DNA from: DASYAE01 sp036501535
Lineage (GTDB): Bacteria; Actinomycetota; Actinomycetes; Streptomycetales; Catenulisporaceae
Direction of reading: 5' to 3'
Assembly: GCA_036501535.1 (NCBI GenBank)
Contig: DASYAE010000021.1
Coordinates: forward strand, 1 to 64,000
DNA length: 64,000 nucleotides
Positions 50,277 to 59,516 of this stretch are shown in pieces. Under the pieces are notes generated by a model. It was not told the DNA's origin and made no database searches. It saw only the letters and a list, made by a program, of their open reading frames with translations. The stretch's first letter is position 1. Each line of letters begins with the position of its first letter. Both the position numbers and the translations under genes were made by a program.

Positions 50277-51464
50277 TCAGAATCCCTGCGCGGACACGAC
50301 GCCGTCGGCCACCGCGTTCGCGCGCCACTGCGCCAGGCCCTGTGGAAGCCACGCGCGCCGCGCGCCGGGCGGCGAGGCCAGCAGGACGACGGACAGCCGG
50401 CCGGCCAGCCGCACGGTCTGCGCGAGGGCGATGTCGAAGCCGTGGCGGCGCGCCTGCTCCCTCACGTCGAGCTCTGCGTCGGCGACGAGGCACACTCGGC
50501 CCCGCTCGCTCAGCCCGTCGCGCAGCGCGTCCCAGAACGCGTCCATGCCCTCCTGGACCGAGCCCTGCGCGCCGACCGACCGGTTCCACGGCGGATTGGT
50601 GATGATCGCGTCCAGCGACCCCGGCCGCCACGCCGCGCGGCCCGCGTCCGCCCGAACCAGGCTCAGCGCGCTCGCGACGCCCGCCGCCTCCGCGTTCAGG
50701 CCGGCGTTCACCAGGCGCTCCGGGTCGAGGTCCGCCGCGAGGATCCGGCCGCCGGCCCCGGGCCCGGCCGACAGGGCCGCCTCGATCGCGATCGTCCCGT
50801 CGCCGCAGAACGGGTCCGCGACGGTCTCGCCCTTCTGCACGCCCGCGATCCGGACCAGCGCGGCGGCCAGCGGCGGGTGGAGCGTGCCCGGCCCGGTCAG
50901 CTGCTTCCACTCCCGGCGGTGCGGCGGCCGCGCCGGGAGCCGCAGCGCCACCTGCACGTCCTGCCCGCTCAGAAACAGCCGCACCGTCAGGTCGCACGGC
51001 CCGGGCGCCGGTGCGCCTTGAGCACCGGCATCGCGAAGCGGATTGCGTGACACGTACCGCGCGCCGATCTGCGGGCCGATGATCTCCCCGGCGACGTCCT
51101 CGACGGCGTAGCGGTTGTAGTTGCGCTTCCCGGTCAGCGCGGCGACCACGTCGAGCGTCGGCCGCGCGGGCAGCGCGCGCACCAGCCGCAGCTGCTCGAC
51201 CGCGCGCCGGAACCTCATCTGCGCGAGCCCCTGCGCCAGCTCGTCGAGCGCGGCCTTCGTGTGGTCGACGCCGCCGAAGCCGTCGAGCGCCAGCATCACG
51301 TCGTCCACGGTGCGCAGCCCGAGCAGATCATCATTCAGCCCGGGAACGTCGAAGGCGACTTCTCGCTGGCCTAACACAATGCCTGACGCGACCTTGCGCG
51401 CGTCCGCTTCCTCGGCCGACACCCACTCGAGCCCGCGCACGCAGCGCCCAACGATTCGCGGCAT
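50277..51464 (-). CDS. THUMP-domain RNA methyltransferase
   Basis: A 395-residue protein with an N-terminal THUMP-like RNA-binding region (residues 1-165) and a C-terminal class I methyltransferase. The SAM loop is TVADPFCGDGTIAIEAAL, followed by ILAADLDPERL and the catalytic NPPW motif in IITNPPWNRSVG. This fits TrmN/Trm14/RlmL-type guanine-N2 methyltransferases that act on tRNA or rRNA. The ATG at 51464 is 20 bp after the stop of a small ORF. The target nucleoside is unknown. Confidence 0.9.
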   Translation of the reverse strand: MPRIVGRCVRGLEWVSAEEADARKVASGIVLGQREVAFDVPGLNDDLLGLRTVDDVMLALDGFGGVDHTKAALDELAQGLAQMRFRRAVEQLRLVRALPARPTLDVVAALTGKRNYNRYAVEDVAGEIIGPQIGARYVSRNPLRDAGAQGAPAPGPCDLTVRLFLSGQDVQVALRLPARPPHRREWKQLTGPGTLHPPLAAALVRIAGVQKGETVADPFCGDGTIAIEAALSAGPGAGGRILAADLDPERLVNAGLNAEAAGVASALSLVRADAGRAAWRPGSLDAIITNPPWNRSVGAQGSVQEGMDAFWDALRDGLSERGRVCLVADAELDVREQARRHGFDIALAQTVRLAGRLSVVLLASPPGARRAWLPQGLAQWRANAVADGVVSAQGF

Positions 51465-51484
51465 CCGGCCAGCCTACCCAGCGA

Positions 51485-51607
51485 TCAGGACAGCTCCTCA
51501 ACGGTCTCGGCGAAGAGCCGGGCGATCACCGAGGCTCGTCTTCGAATCGCCGATCCGGCGCTTGTGAGCAGCTGGACGAGTTTTCCGTAATCAGTGACGA
51601 CGTGCAT
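51485..51607 (-). CDS. Possible 40-residue small protein or gene remnant
   Basis: An open frame running down to a TGA at 51485, 20 bp before the THUMP gene. It reads MHVVTDYGKLVQLLTSAGSA then IRRRASVIARLFAETVEELS from the ATG at 51607; a TTG at 51640 would give 51 residues. The sequence looks protein-like, with an amphipathic helix. No clear ribosome binding site. It might be a degraded gene. Confidence 0.3.
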   Translation of the reverse strand: MHVVTDYGKLVQLLTSAGSAIRRRASVIARLFAETVEELS

Positions 51608-51680
51608 AATGCGGCCGCCGTCGCCATTCTCGTCGTGCAAGCTGAAACCTTCGTCACCGGCGTGCCGTGCAGGCCGGCCA

Positions 51681-51773
51681 TCAGCGGCGTCGCCGTCTCA
51701 GGAGGCTTACGACAAGAGCGACAACCGCGATGGCGGCCACAACAATCCAATAGGAGTTGGTTCCGATGCGCAC
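51681..51773 (-). CDS. Candidate 30-residue single-pass membrane peptide
   Basis: A short frame that reads VRIGTNSYW, then about 18 hydrophobic residues (IVVAAIAVVALVVSLL), then five Arg and stop. This is a membrane helix with a positive-inside tail. The GTG at 51773 has GGTGAT just upstream; a second GTG at 51782 would add three residues. An AT-rich patch upstream (51783-51830) may be a promoter. I do not recognise a family. It may be a small membrane regulator, toxin or assembly factor. Confidence 0.45.
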   Translation of the reverse strand: MRIGTNSYWIVVAAIAVVALVVSLLRRRRR

Positions 51774-51880
51774 TGAAATCACCTATTCTTGCGGTGCAAG
51801 GTAAGAGAATATGACTATTCATCATCACTGGCGGTCGACTCAAGACCAGTGCCGCGAGGCGAACATTCACAGACGCGGCG

Positions 51881-52705
51881 TCAGCCGGTGAACACCGCCC
51901 GGAACGCGCCGAAGTGGGCCAGTGCCAGCGGGTCGCCGCTGACCTGAACGCCCTCTGATCCGGTGGTCCGGTTCCACAGCCAGGCCAGCACCTCGGGCGC
52001 CGGTCCCGAAACGGTCAGCGCCGCGGGAAACGCCGCGGTCGGCGCGGTGCCGGACGCGTCTGCGCCGTCCGCCTGCGCTTCCGCCCCGGCCACGCCCGCC
52101 GCGTCGATCCCGCCCGGCGTCGCGGTCACCAGCCAGGCGCGCCCGCCGGTCTCCTGCACCAGCACCGGCCGCGTGTCCGGGGCCTCCAGCAGCCGTGCGA
52201 CCGTCTCCCGCTCGCGCCAGGTCGTGCCGAGGTAGCCGACGAACGCGATCAGGAACTCGTCGATCCCGTCCGCCGCCAGATCGTCCGGCACCGTGTCGAC
52301 CAGCAGCCCCGCAGCGAGCTGCGCGTCGATCCGGTGCACCGCCGTCTCGTGCGCCATCCGCCGGATCCAGAAGCCCACGCTCTGGTCCGGCTCGTACCAG
52401 GTCGGCGCAAAGTCGGCCGGGACGTGCGCGTCGAACTGCGCGACCAGCGCCGCGTAACCCAGCTCGACCGCCTTGACCGCATCCGTCTCCCGGCGCGGCG
52501 GATCCTCGGCGGGCTCGCGGCCGGTCCGGATGGCCTCGGCCACGTATTCGTAGACCTCGGCGAGGTGGAAGCCGAGCTTCGCGGCGTCCCAGCCGGGGCA
52601 GCTCGGCACCCGCGCCGCCGGACCTGCCGCCGCCAGCGCGGCGGTCATCAGCCGGTAGTCCTCGTCGAGGCACTCGCGCAGCCGCCCGAACCCGAGCCCG
52701 GCCAT
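51881..52705 (-). CDS. Mycothiol-dependent maleylpyruvate isomerase (MDMPI) family protein
   Basis: A 274-residue DinB/MDMPI fold protein. VPSCPGWDAAKLGFHLAEV (first His metal ligand), DAHVPADFAP and FWIRRMAHETAVHRIDAQLA are the N-terminal metal-binding signature. A smaller C-terminal SCP2-like domain follows. Mycothiol is specific to actinobacteria, where these proteins act as mycothiol-dependent isomerases or transferases. It starts 14 bp after the pgl stop, so it is the last gene of the pentose phosphate operon. The precise substrate is unknown. Confidence 0.87.
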   Translation of the reverse strand: MAGLGFGRLRECLDEDYRLMTAALAAAGPAARVPSCPGWDAAKLGFHLAEVYEYVAEAIRTGREPAEDPPRRETDAVKAVELGYAALVAQFDAHVPADFAPTWYEPDQSVGFWIRRMAHETAVHRIDAQLAAGLLVDTVPDDLAADGIDEFLIAFVGYLGTTWRERETVARLLEAPDTRPVLVQETGGRAWLVTATPGGIDAAGVAGAEAQADGADASGTAPTAAFPAALTVSGPAPEVLAWLWNRTTGSEGVQVSGDPLALAHFGAFRAVFTG

Positions 52706-52719
52706 CGGTCACCAGTCCT

Positions 52720-53511
52720 TCAGGGCGAGGCGATCCGGTTGAGGCCCGGCGGGAGCTGCGCGGCGCAGGCGCGGTCGAGCAGCCACAGGGTCTTGTTCCG
52801 GCCCCGCGCGGCCGCCGCCGGCACCTGGACCCGGCCGGCGCCGGACAGCGCGAGGTGCGCCGCCGCCGCCTTCTCCGCGCCCGCCGCGACCACCCACACC
52901 TCGCGCGAGCAGGCGATCGCCCGGAAGGTGAGGGAGAGCCGGGTCGGCGGCGGCTTAGGCGAGTTGTGCACGGCGATCACGGACGCCTTCTCCTCGTACA
53001 CCCCGGGATGCTCGGGGAACAGCGAGGCGATGTGGCCGTCCGGGCCCATGCCGAACAGGGTGACGTCGAACTCCGGCACGTCGCCGTCCGGCGGGGCGTA
53101 CCGGGCCAGCTCGGCTGCGTACCGGTCGGCCGCCGCCTGCGTGTCGTCGCCGTCCGGGCCGTCGGAAGGCGCCATCGGGTGCACCCGGGACGGGTCGAGG
53201 TCCAGCCCGTCCAGCAGCGCGGCGCGCGCCTGCGTCTCGTTGCGCTCGCCGTCGCCCTCGGGCAGGAAGCGCTCGTCGCCCCACCACAGGTGGACCCGCT
53301 TCCACTCGACCGCCGCGCAGGCCGGCATCTTCGCCAGCGCGGCCAGCGACCCGATGCCGACCGTGCCGCCGGTCAGCACCAGGTGCGCCTCGTCCTTCGC
53401 CGCGAGCAGGTCGACCAGCTTGGTCACCAGCCGCGCCGCCACGGCCTGAGCCAGGAGCGGCGCGTCCCGGTGGACGATGAGCTCGGGCGTGGCGCCCTCT
53501 TGCGCAGTCAA
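52720..53511 (-). CDS. pgl: 6-phosphogluconolactonase
   Basis: A 263-residue lactonase that hydrolyses 6-phosphogluconolactone in the oxidative pentose phosphate pathway. VLTGGTVGIGSLAAL binds the phosphate, and VHLWWGDERFLPEGDGERNETQA, DVTLFGMGPDGHIASLFPEH and the C-terminal SREVWVVAAGAEKA cover the family motifs. It overlaps opcA by 4 bp (ATGA), so translation is coupled. It follows opcA and precedes the MDMPI gene. Confidence 0.94.
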   Translation of the reverse strand: MTAQEGATPELIVHRDAPLLAQAVAARLVTKLVDLLAAKDEAHLVLTGGTVGIGSLAALAKMPACAAVEWKRVHLWWGDERFLPEGDGERNETQARAALLDGLDLDPSRVHPMAPSDGPDGDDTQAAADRYAAELARYAPPDGDVPEFDVTLFGMGPDGHIASLFPEHPGVYEEKASVIAVHNSPKPPPTRLSLTFRAIACSREVWVVAAGAEKAAAAHLALSGAGRVQVPAAAARGRNKTLWLLDRACAAQLPPGLNRIASP

Positions 53512-54584
53512 GCCGACTCCTCCGGTCCCTTCGCGCTCCCGGCATCCGACGCCGCCTCATGTGACGCCGCGTCACCTGACACGGCGTCAGTGGCCTTCTC
53601 GGCCTTCTCGGCTTTCTGCGCCGCCTCGGCCTCGCGGCGCGCCCGCTCGGCCGTCGGCCCGGCCACCTTCAGCGGGTCGGTGAAGTTGATGTCGATCTCC
53701 CGCAGCAGCTTGCCGTAGACCTCGTCCGGGTCCAGCCGGCGCAGCTCCTCGGCGATCAGCTCGGCGTTCTCCCGCCGCTTGAGCGCCACCGGCCGGTCCG
53801 GCTGCCCGGGCACCGAGAGCGTGGCCAGCTCGCCGTCCGGGCGGGTCAGCGCTATCGGGCCGTCCACGGTCGTCAGGTGCACCCCGGTGATGCCGGGGCC
53901 CTCGTCCGCGGTCCGCTCCACGGGCACGCCCAGCCGCTGCCGCAGCCAGACCGCGAGCACCCGCACCGAGGGGTTGCCCTCCTCGCCGGAGATCGAGGCT
54001 CCGACCACCGGGCGCGGGAACTGGTCCAGCGCCGCGGCGAGCATCGAGCGCCACGGGGTCAGCCGGGTCCAGCTCAGGTCCGTGTCGCCGGGCACATAAG
54101 CGGCGGCGCGGGCGCGCAGCTTCTCCATCGACTTGTGGTACTCGGCCGCGTCGGTGATCCGGCGCTGCGCCAGGGCGCCGAGCGGGTCGGCCTTAGGTAC
54201 GTCCGGGCCCTCATCCGGCCACCAGGTCACCACCGGCACGTCCGGCAGTAGCAGCGGCAGCACCACCGAGTCGGCGTGCGTGGCCAGCTCGCCGTACAGG
54301 CGCAGCACGATCACCTCGCCCGGCCCGGTCTCGTCGCCGACCCGCACCTCGGCGTCCAGCCGGGTGCGCACGACCTCGGGCCGGCCGATCACCACGATGA
54401 TCCGGGAGGGGTGCTCGCGCGAGGCCCGGCTGGCCGACTTCATCGCATCGTAGTGCCGCCGCTCGTCGGTGGCCACCAGCAGGGTGAGCACCGCGCCGGT
54501 GGTCGGCGAGCCCGACCTGCGCCGGGCCTGCACGAGCGCCGCGCCGATCCGGCTGGCGCTGGTGTCCGTCAGGTCGATGATCAT
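53508..54584 (-). CDS. opcA: Glucose-6-phosphate dehydrogenase assembly protein OpcA
   Basis: A 358-residue OpcA protein, which activates the Zwf tetramer in actinobacteria and cyanobacteria. The start IIDLTDTSASRIGAAL, LTLLVATDERRHYDAM, VVTWWPDEGPDVPKADPLG and SWTRLTPWRSMLAAALDQFP are strong matches. The C-terminal 50 residues are charged and Ala-rich. It lies 28 bp downstream of zwf and overlaps pgl by 4 bp. Confidence 0.95.
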   Translation of the reverse strand: MIIDLTDTSASRIGAALVQARRRSGSPTTGAVLTLLVATDERRHYDAMKSASRASREHPSRIIVVIGRPEVVRTRLDAEVRVGDETGPGEVIVLRLYGELATHADSVVLPLLLPDVPVVTWWPDEGPDVPKADPLGALAQRRITDAAEYHKSMEKLRARAAAYVPGDTDLSWTRLTPWRSMLAAALDQFPRPVVGASISGEEGNPSVRVLAVWLRQRLGVPVERTADEGPGITGVHLTTVDGPIALTRPDGELATLSVPGQPDRPVALKRRENAELIAEELRRLDPDEVYGKLLREIDINFTDPLKVAGPTAERARREAEAAQKAEKAEKATDAVSGDAASHEAASDAGSAKGPEESA

Positions 54585-54612
54585 GAGTGCGTCTCCGCCG
54601 TCCCGTCAGAGA

Positions 54613-56229
54613 TCATGGCCTTCTCCAGCTGCGCCCGTCGCGCTTCAGCATCTCGTCCGCGTCCGCCGGCCCCCAGGTGCCCGCCGGGTACTGGGCCGGC
54701 TTGCCGTTCTCGGCCCAGAAGTCCTCGATCGGGTCCAGGATCTCCCAGCCGAGCTCGACCTCCTCCATCCGCGGGAACAGCGGCGCGTCGCCGAGCAGCA
54801 CGTCCAGGATCAGCCGCTCGTAGGCCTCCGGCGAGGACTCGGTGAAGGCCTCGCCGTACTGGAAGTCCATCGACACGTCGCGCACCTCCATCGAGGTGCC
54901 CGGGACCTTCGAGCCGAACCGCACGGTCACGCCCTCGTCCGGCTGGACCCGGATGACCAGCGCGTTCTGGCCCAGCTCCTCGGTCATGGTATCGGTGAAC
55001 GGCAGGTGCGGCGCCCGCTCGAAGACCACCGCGATCTCGGTGACCCGGCGGCCGAGCCGCTTGCCAGTGCGCAGGTAGAACGGCACGCCGGCCCAGCGGC
55101 GGGTGTCGATCTCCAGCTTGATCGCGGCGTAGGTGTCGGTGATCGAGTCCGGCGCGATGCCGTCCTCGTCCAGGTAGCCGGTCACCTTCTCGCCGCCCTG
55201 CCAGCCCGCGGTGTACTGGGCCCGCACGGTGTCCCGGCCCAGGTCCTCCGGCAGCTGCACCGCGCCGAGCACCTTCACCTTCTCGGAGAAGATCGAGTCC
55301 GCGTCGAACGAGATCGGCTCCTCCATCGCGGTCAGCGCCATCAGCTGCAGCAGGTGGTTCTGGATCACGTCGCGGGCGGCGCCGATGCCGTCGTAGTAGC
55401 CGGCCCGCCCGCCGATGCCGATGTCCTCGGCCATGGTGATCTGCACGTGGTCGACGTAGTTGCGGTTCCAGATCGGCTCGAACATCTCGTTGGCGAAGCG
55501 CAGCGCCAGGATGTTCTGCACCGTCTCCTTGCCCAGGTAGTGGTCGATCCGGAAGACCGACTTGGGCGGGAAGACGTCGTCGACGACCCGGTTCAGCTCC
55601 TTCGCGCTGGCCAGGTCGTGCCCGAACGGCTTCTCGATGATCACCCGGCGCCAGGAGCCCTCGCCGCCGTCGGCCAGCCCCGACTCCTTGAGCTGGCGGA
55701 CCACGTCGGGGAAGTACTTCGGCGGCACGGACAGGTAGAACGCGTGGTTGCCGTTGGTGCCGCGGTCCCGGTCCAGCTCGGCGATGGTGTCCTTGAGGTG
55801 CTCGAACGCCTCTTCGTCGCCGAACTCGCCGGACACGAAGCGGAAGCCCTCGGCCAGCTGCTTCCAGACCTCCTCGCGGAACGGCGTGCGCGCGTGCTCC
55901 TTGACCGACTCGTAGACGACCTGCGCGAAGTCCTGGTCGGCCCAGTCCCGCCGGGCGAAGCCGGTCAGCGCGAAGCCCGGCGGCAGCAGGCCGCGGTTGG
56001 CCAGGTCGTAGATGGCCGGCATCAGCTTCTTGCGGGACAGGTCGCCGGTCACCCCGAAGATCACCAGGCCGCACGGGCCGGCGATGCGGGGCAGCCGACG
56101 GTCCCCCGGGTCGCGCAGCGGGTTGACCCAGTGGGCGCCCGCGCGCTCCCGCGCGTCCATGGCGCGCTGCGCCACGGACGCGCCGAACCGGTCGCCGGCC
56201 GGGGCCGACGACGCTGGCGAGCGGCTCAC
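54613..56229 (-). CDS. zwf: Glucose-6-phosphate 1-dehydrogenase
   Basis: A 538-residue glucose-6-phosphate dehydrogenase, first enzyme of the oxidative pentose phosphate pathway. The NADP loop is VIFGVTGDLSRKKLMPA, the active-site RIDHYLGKETVQN is clear and EKPFGHDLASA follows the family. The GTG at 56229 overlaps the tal stop as GTGA, so it is coupled. The longer frame to 56955 reads through tal in another frame and is not real. Confidence 0.96.
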   Translation of the reverse strand: MSRSPASSAPAGDRFGASVAQRAMDARERAGAHWVNPLRDPGDRRLPRIAGPCGLVIFGVTGDLSRKKLMPAIYDLANRGLLPPGFALTGFARRDWADQDFAQVVYESVKEHARTPFREEVWKQLAEGFRFVSGEFGDEEAFEHLKDTIAELDRDRGTNGNHAFYLSVPPKYFPDVVRQLKESGLADGGEGSWRRVIIEKPFGHDLASAKELNRVVDDVFPPKSVFRIDHYLGKETVQNILALRFANEMFEPIWNRNYVDHVQITMAEDIGIGGRAGYYDGIGAARDVIQNHLLQLMALTAMEEPISFDADSIFSEKVKVLGAVQLPEDLGRDTVRAQYTAGWQGGEKVTGYLDEDGIAPDSITDTYAAIKLEIDTRRWAGVPFYLRTGKRLGRRVTEIAVVFERAPHLPFTDTMTEELGQNALVIRVQPDEGVTVRFGSKVPGTSMEVRDVSMDFQYGEAFTESSPEAYERLILDVLLGDAPLFPRMEEVELGWEILDPIEDFWAENGKPAQYPAGTWGPADADEMLKRDGRSWRRP

Positions 56230-57338
56230 GCAGCCGCCTCCTTCTCGAGCTCGTCCTTGACCGCGGTCAGCAGCTCGCCCCACGACGCGTCGAACTTCTC
56301 CACGCCCTCGTCCTCGAGCACCTGGACCACGTCGTCGTACGAGATGCCGAGCCCCTCGAGCTTGGCGATCACCTCGCGGGCGTGGTCGTAGGTGCCGTGC
56401 ACCGCGTCGTCCGACGGGTCGCCGTGGTCCGCCTCGGCATCCAGCGTCGCCTCGGGCATCGTGTTGACCACGCCGGAGACGACCAGGTCGTCGACGTAAA
56501 GCGTGTCCTTGTACGCCGGGTCCTTCACGCCGGTCGAGGCCCACAGCGGCCGCTGCGGCTTGGCGCCCTTCGCGGCCAGCGCCTTCCACCGGTCCGTGCC
56601 GACGACCTGCTCGTAGGCCTCGTAGGCCAGCCGGGCGTTGGCCACCGCGGCCTGGCCGAGCAGCGCCGCCGCCTCCGGGGTGCCGATCTTCTTCAGCCGC
56701 TTGTCCACCTCGGTGTCCACGCGGGAGACGAAGAACGAGGCGACCGAGGCCATCGCGGCCAGGTCGTGCCCGTTGGCGTAGGCCTGCTCCAGGCCGTCCA
56801 GGAAGGCGTCCATCACCTCGCGGTAGCGCTGGATCGAGAAGATCAGCGTGACGTTCACGCTGATCCCGCGGGCCAGCGTGGCGGTGATCGCGGGCAGCCC
56901 CTCGCGGGTCGCCGGGATCTTGATGAAGATGTTCGGCCGGTCCACCAGCCACCACAGCTGCTCGGCCTCGGCCACCGTCGGCGCGGTCTTGTGCGCCAGC
57001 CGCGGGTCCACCTCGATCGAGACCCGGCCGTCCTGGCCGCCGGTCAGGTCGGCGACCGGGCGCAGGATGTCGGCCGCGGCCCGCACGTCCCGGGTGGTGA
57101 TCATCCGGACCGCCTCGTCGACGGTGACGCCGCGGATGGCCAGCTCGTGGATCTGGCCGTTGTACACCGCCGACCCGGAGATCGCCTTCTGGAAGATCGT
57201 CGGGTTGGTGGTGATGCCGACCACGTTCTTCTCCGCGATCAGCGCGGCCAGGTTGCCGCTCTCGATCCGGGAGCGGCTCAGGTCGTCGAGCCAGATCGCC
57301 ACTCCGGCCCCGGCCAGCTTCTTCAGATGCTCGCTCAT
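56226..57338 (-). CDS. tal: Transaldolase
   Basis: A 370-residue transaldolase of the longer actinobacterial type. AIWLDDLSRSRI and GITTNPTIFQKAI are N-terminal marks; the Schiff-base Lys is in IFIKIPATREGLPAI; SVNVTLIFSIQRYREVMDAF and PLWASTGVKDPAYKDTLYVDDL complete the barrel. It transfers dihydroxyacetone units between sugar phosphates. It lies 54 bp after tkt and overlaps zwf by 4 bp. Confidence 0.96.
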   Translation of the reverse strand: MSEHLKKLAGAGVAIWLDDLSRSRIESGNLAALIAEKNVVGITTNPTIFQKAISGSAVYNGQIHELAIRGVTVDEAVRMITTRDVRAAADILRPVADLTGGQDGRVSIEVDPRLAHKTAPTVAEAEQLWWLVDRPNIFIKIPATREGLPAITATLARGISVNVTLIFSIQRYREVMDAFLDGLEQAYANGHDLAAMASVASFFVSRVDTEVDKRLKKIGTPEAAALLGQAAVANARLAYEAYEQVVGTDRWKALAAKGAKPQRPLWASTGVKDPAYKDTLYVDDLVVSGVVNTMPEATLDAEADHGDPSDDAVHGTYDHAREVIAKLEGLGISYDDVVQVLEDEGVEKFDASWGELLTAVKDELEKEAAA

Positions 57339-57392
57339 GATTTGTCTCTCCCCTGCTCGCCCATCCTGAACCAGATCACTGCCCGAACCGGG

Positions 57393-59516
57393 TCACGCGG
57401 CCGCGAGCGACTCGCGGGCGGCCGCCTCCACCGCCTCCGCGGTGATGCCGAACTCCCGGAACAATGTGACGAAGTCGGCTGACGCGCCGTAGTGCTCCAG
57501 GGAAACGACGCGTCCCGCGTCGCCGACGAACCGGTGCCACGACTGGGCGACGCCGGCCTCGACCGCGACCCGGGCCCGCACCGACTTCGGCAGCACCGAC
57601 TCGCGGTACCCCGCATCCTGCGCGTCGAACCACTCGACGCACGGCATCGACACCACTCGGGTGGGCACGCCGGAGGCTTCGAGCGCCTCGCGCGCCTGCA
57701 CGGCGAGCTGCACCTCCGAGCCGGTGCCGATGAGGATGACCTTCGGCGCGCCGCCGCTCGCCTCGGCCAGCACGTAGCCGCCGCGCTTGACGCCGGCGTG
57801 CGCGGAGAGCGCCGAGCCGAGCGCCTCGTGGTCGAACACCGGGATGTTCTGCCTGGTCAGCGCCAGGCCGACCGGGCCGTCCTGCTCCAGCGCAGCCTTC
57901 CACGCGCCCACGGCCTCGTTCGCGTCCCCCGGGCGCACGAAGTTGAAGCCCGGGATCGCGCGCAGCGCCGCGTAGTGCTCGACCGGCTGGTGCGTCGGGC
58001 CGTCCTCGCCGAGGCCGATCGAGTCGTGCGTCCAGACGTAGGTGACCGGCGTCTGCATCAGCGAGGCCAGCCGCACCGCCCCGCGCATGTAGTCGGAGAA
58101 GGTCAGGAAGGTCCCGCCGAACGGCCGGGTGTTGCCGTGCAGCGCGATGCCGTTGAGGATCGCGCCCATCGCGTGCTCGCGGATGCCGAAGTGCAGGATC
58201 CGCCCGTACGGCGAGGAGCCGCCGAACTCGTTGTCGTCCTCCCGGTAGGGCAGGAACGACAGGCCGCCCTTGATGGTGGTGTTGTTCGACTCGGCCAGGT
58301 CCGCCGAGCCGCCCCAGAACTCCGGCAGCTGCTCCGCGATCGCCTGGATGGCCGCCTCCGAGGCCTTGCGGGTGGCCAGCGCCTTCTCGGTGGGGAACAC
58401 CGGCAGCTTCGCGTCCCAGCCGGCCGGCAGCTCGCGCCGGGCGATCCGGTCGAACTCGGCCGAGCGCTGCGGGTTGGCTGCGCGCCACGCGGCGAACGTC
58501 TTCTCCCACCCGGCCCGCGCCGCCTTGCCGCGCGGCCCGACCTCGCGGGTGTGCGCCAGGACCTCGTCGGCGATCGCGAAGTGCGCCTCCGGGTCGAAGC
58601 CGAGCACCCGCTTGGTCGCCGCGACCTCCTCCTCGCCGAGCGCGGAGCCGTGCGCCTTGCCGCTGTTCTGCAGGTGCGGCGCCGGCCAGCCGATGATCGT
58701 GCGCAGCCTGATGATCGAGGGCCGGTCGGTCTCCGCCTCGGCCGCCAGGACCGCCCGGTGCAGCGCCTCGACGTCCTCGACGTAGCCGTCCGGGGTGATG
58801 AACTCGACCGCCTGGGTGTGCCAGCCGTAGGCCTCGTACCGCTTGAGCACGTCCTCGGTGAAGGCGACCTTGGTGTTGCCCTCGATCGAGATGTGGTTGT
58901 CGTCGTAGATGACCACGAGGTTGCCCAGCTTCTGCACGCCGGCGATCGACGAGGCCTCGCTGGTGACGCCCTCCTCCAGGTCGCCGTCGGAGGCGAAGGC
59001 GTAGATCCGGTGGTCGAACGGCGAGGTGCCGGGCTCCGCGTCCGGGTCGAACAGGCCGCGCTCGTACCGCGCCGCCATCGCCATGCCGACCGCGTTGGCC
59101 AGGCCCTGGCCCAGCGGCCCGGTGGTCGTCTCGACGCCCTTGGTGTGCCCGTGCTCCGGGTGGCCCGGGGTCAGCGAGCCCCAGGTGCGGAAGGACTTAA
59201 GGTCGTCCAGCGTCAGGCCGTAGCCGGACAGGTAGAGCTGGATGTAGAGCGTCAGGCTGCTGTGTCCGGGGGAGAGCACGAAGCGGTCGCGGCCGACCCA
59301 CTGCGGGTCGGACGGGTCGTGCCGGAGGTGCCGCTGGAACAACAGGGTCGCCGCCGGGGCCAGTGACATGGCGGTGCCGGGGTGGCCGTTGCCGACCTTC
59401 TGCACCGCGTCCATGGCCAGGGTCCGGACCGTGTCCACGGTGCGGCGGTCCAGCTCGGTCCAGCTGAACGCGGAGGCTTCGGATTCGGAATTGGCGAACG
59501 GCGGGGGCGTGCTCAC
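57393..59516 (-). CDS. tkt: Transketolase
   Basis: A 707-residue thiamine-diphosphate enzyme. GNGHPGTAMSLAPAA near the start, TTTGPLGQGLANAVGMA and FASDGDLEEGVTSEA (cofactor loop) are clear. The second domain has ILHFGIREHAMGAI and DSIGLGEDGPTHQPVEH, and the C-terminal domain is complete. It begins the pentose phosphate operon tkt-tal-zwf-opcA-pgl. The GTG start has GGAAAGG upstream. Divergent from ctaB. Confidence 0.96.
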   Translation of the reverse strand: MSTPPPFANSESEASAFSWTELDRRTVDTVRTLAMDAVQKVGNGHPGTAMSLAPAATLLFQRHLRHDPSDPQWVGRDRFVLSPGHSSLTLYIQLYLSGYGLTLDDLKSFRTWGSLTPGHPEHGHTKGVETTTGPLGQGLANAVGMAMAARYERGLFDPDAEPGTSPFDHRIYAFASDGDLEEGVTSEASSIAGVQKLGNLVVIYDDNHISIEGNTKVAFTEDVLKRYEAYGWHTQAVEFITPDGYVEDVEALHRAVLAAEAETDRPSIIRLRTIIGWPAPHLQNSGKAHGSALGEEEVAATKRVLGFDPEAHFAIADEVLAHTREVGPRGKAARAGWEKTFAAWRAANPQRSAEFDRIARRELPAGWDAKLPVFPTEKALATRKASEAAIQAIAEQLPEFWGGSADLAESNNTTIKGGLSFLPYREDDNEFGGSSPYGRILHFGIREHAMGAILNGIALHGNTRPFGGTFLTFSDYMRGAVRLASLMQTPVTYVWTHDSIGLGEDGPTHQPVEHYAALRAIPGFNFVRPGDANEAVGAWKAALEQDGPVGLALTRQNIPVFDHEALGSALSAHAGVKRGGYVLAEASGGAPKVILIGTGSEVQLAVQAREALEASGVPTRVVSMPCVEWFDAQDAGYRESVLPKSVRARVAVEAGVAQSWHRFVGDAGRVVSLEHYGASADFVTLFREFGITAEAVEAAARESLAAA

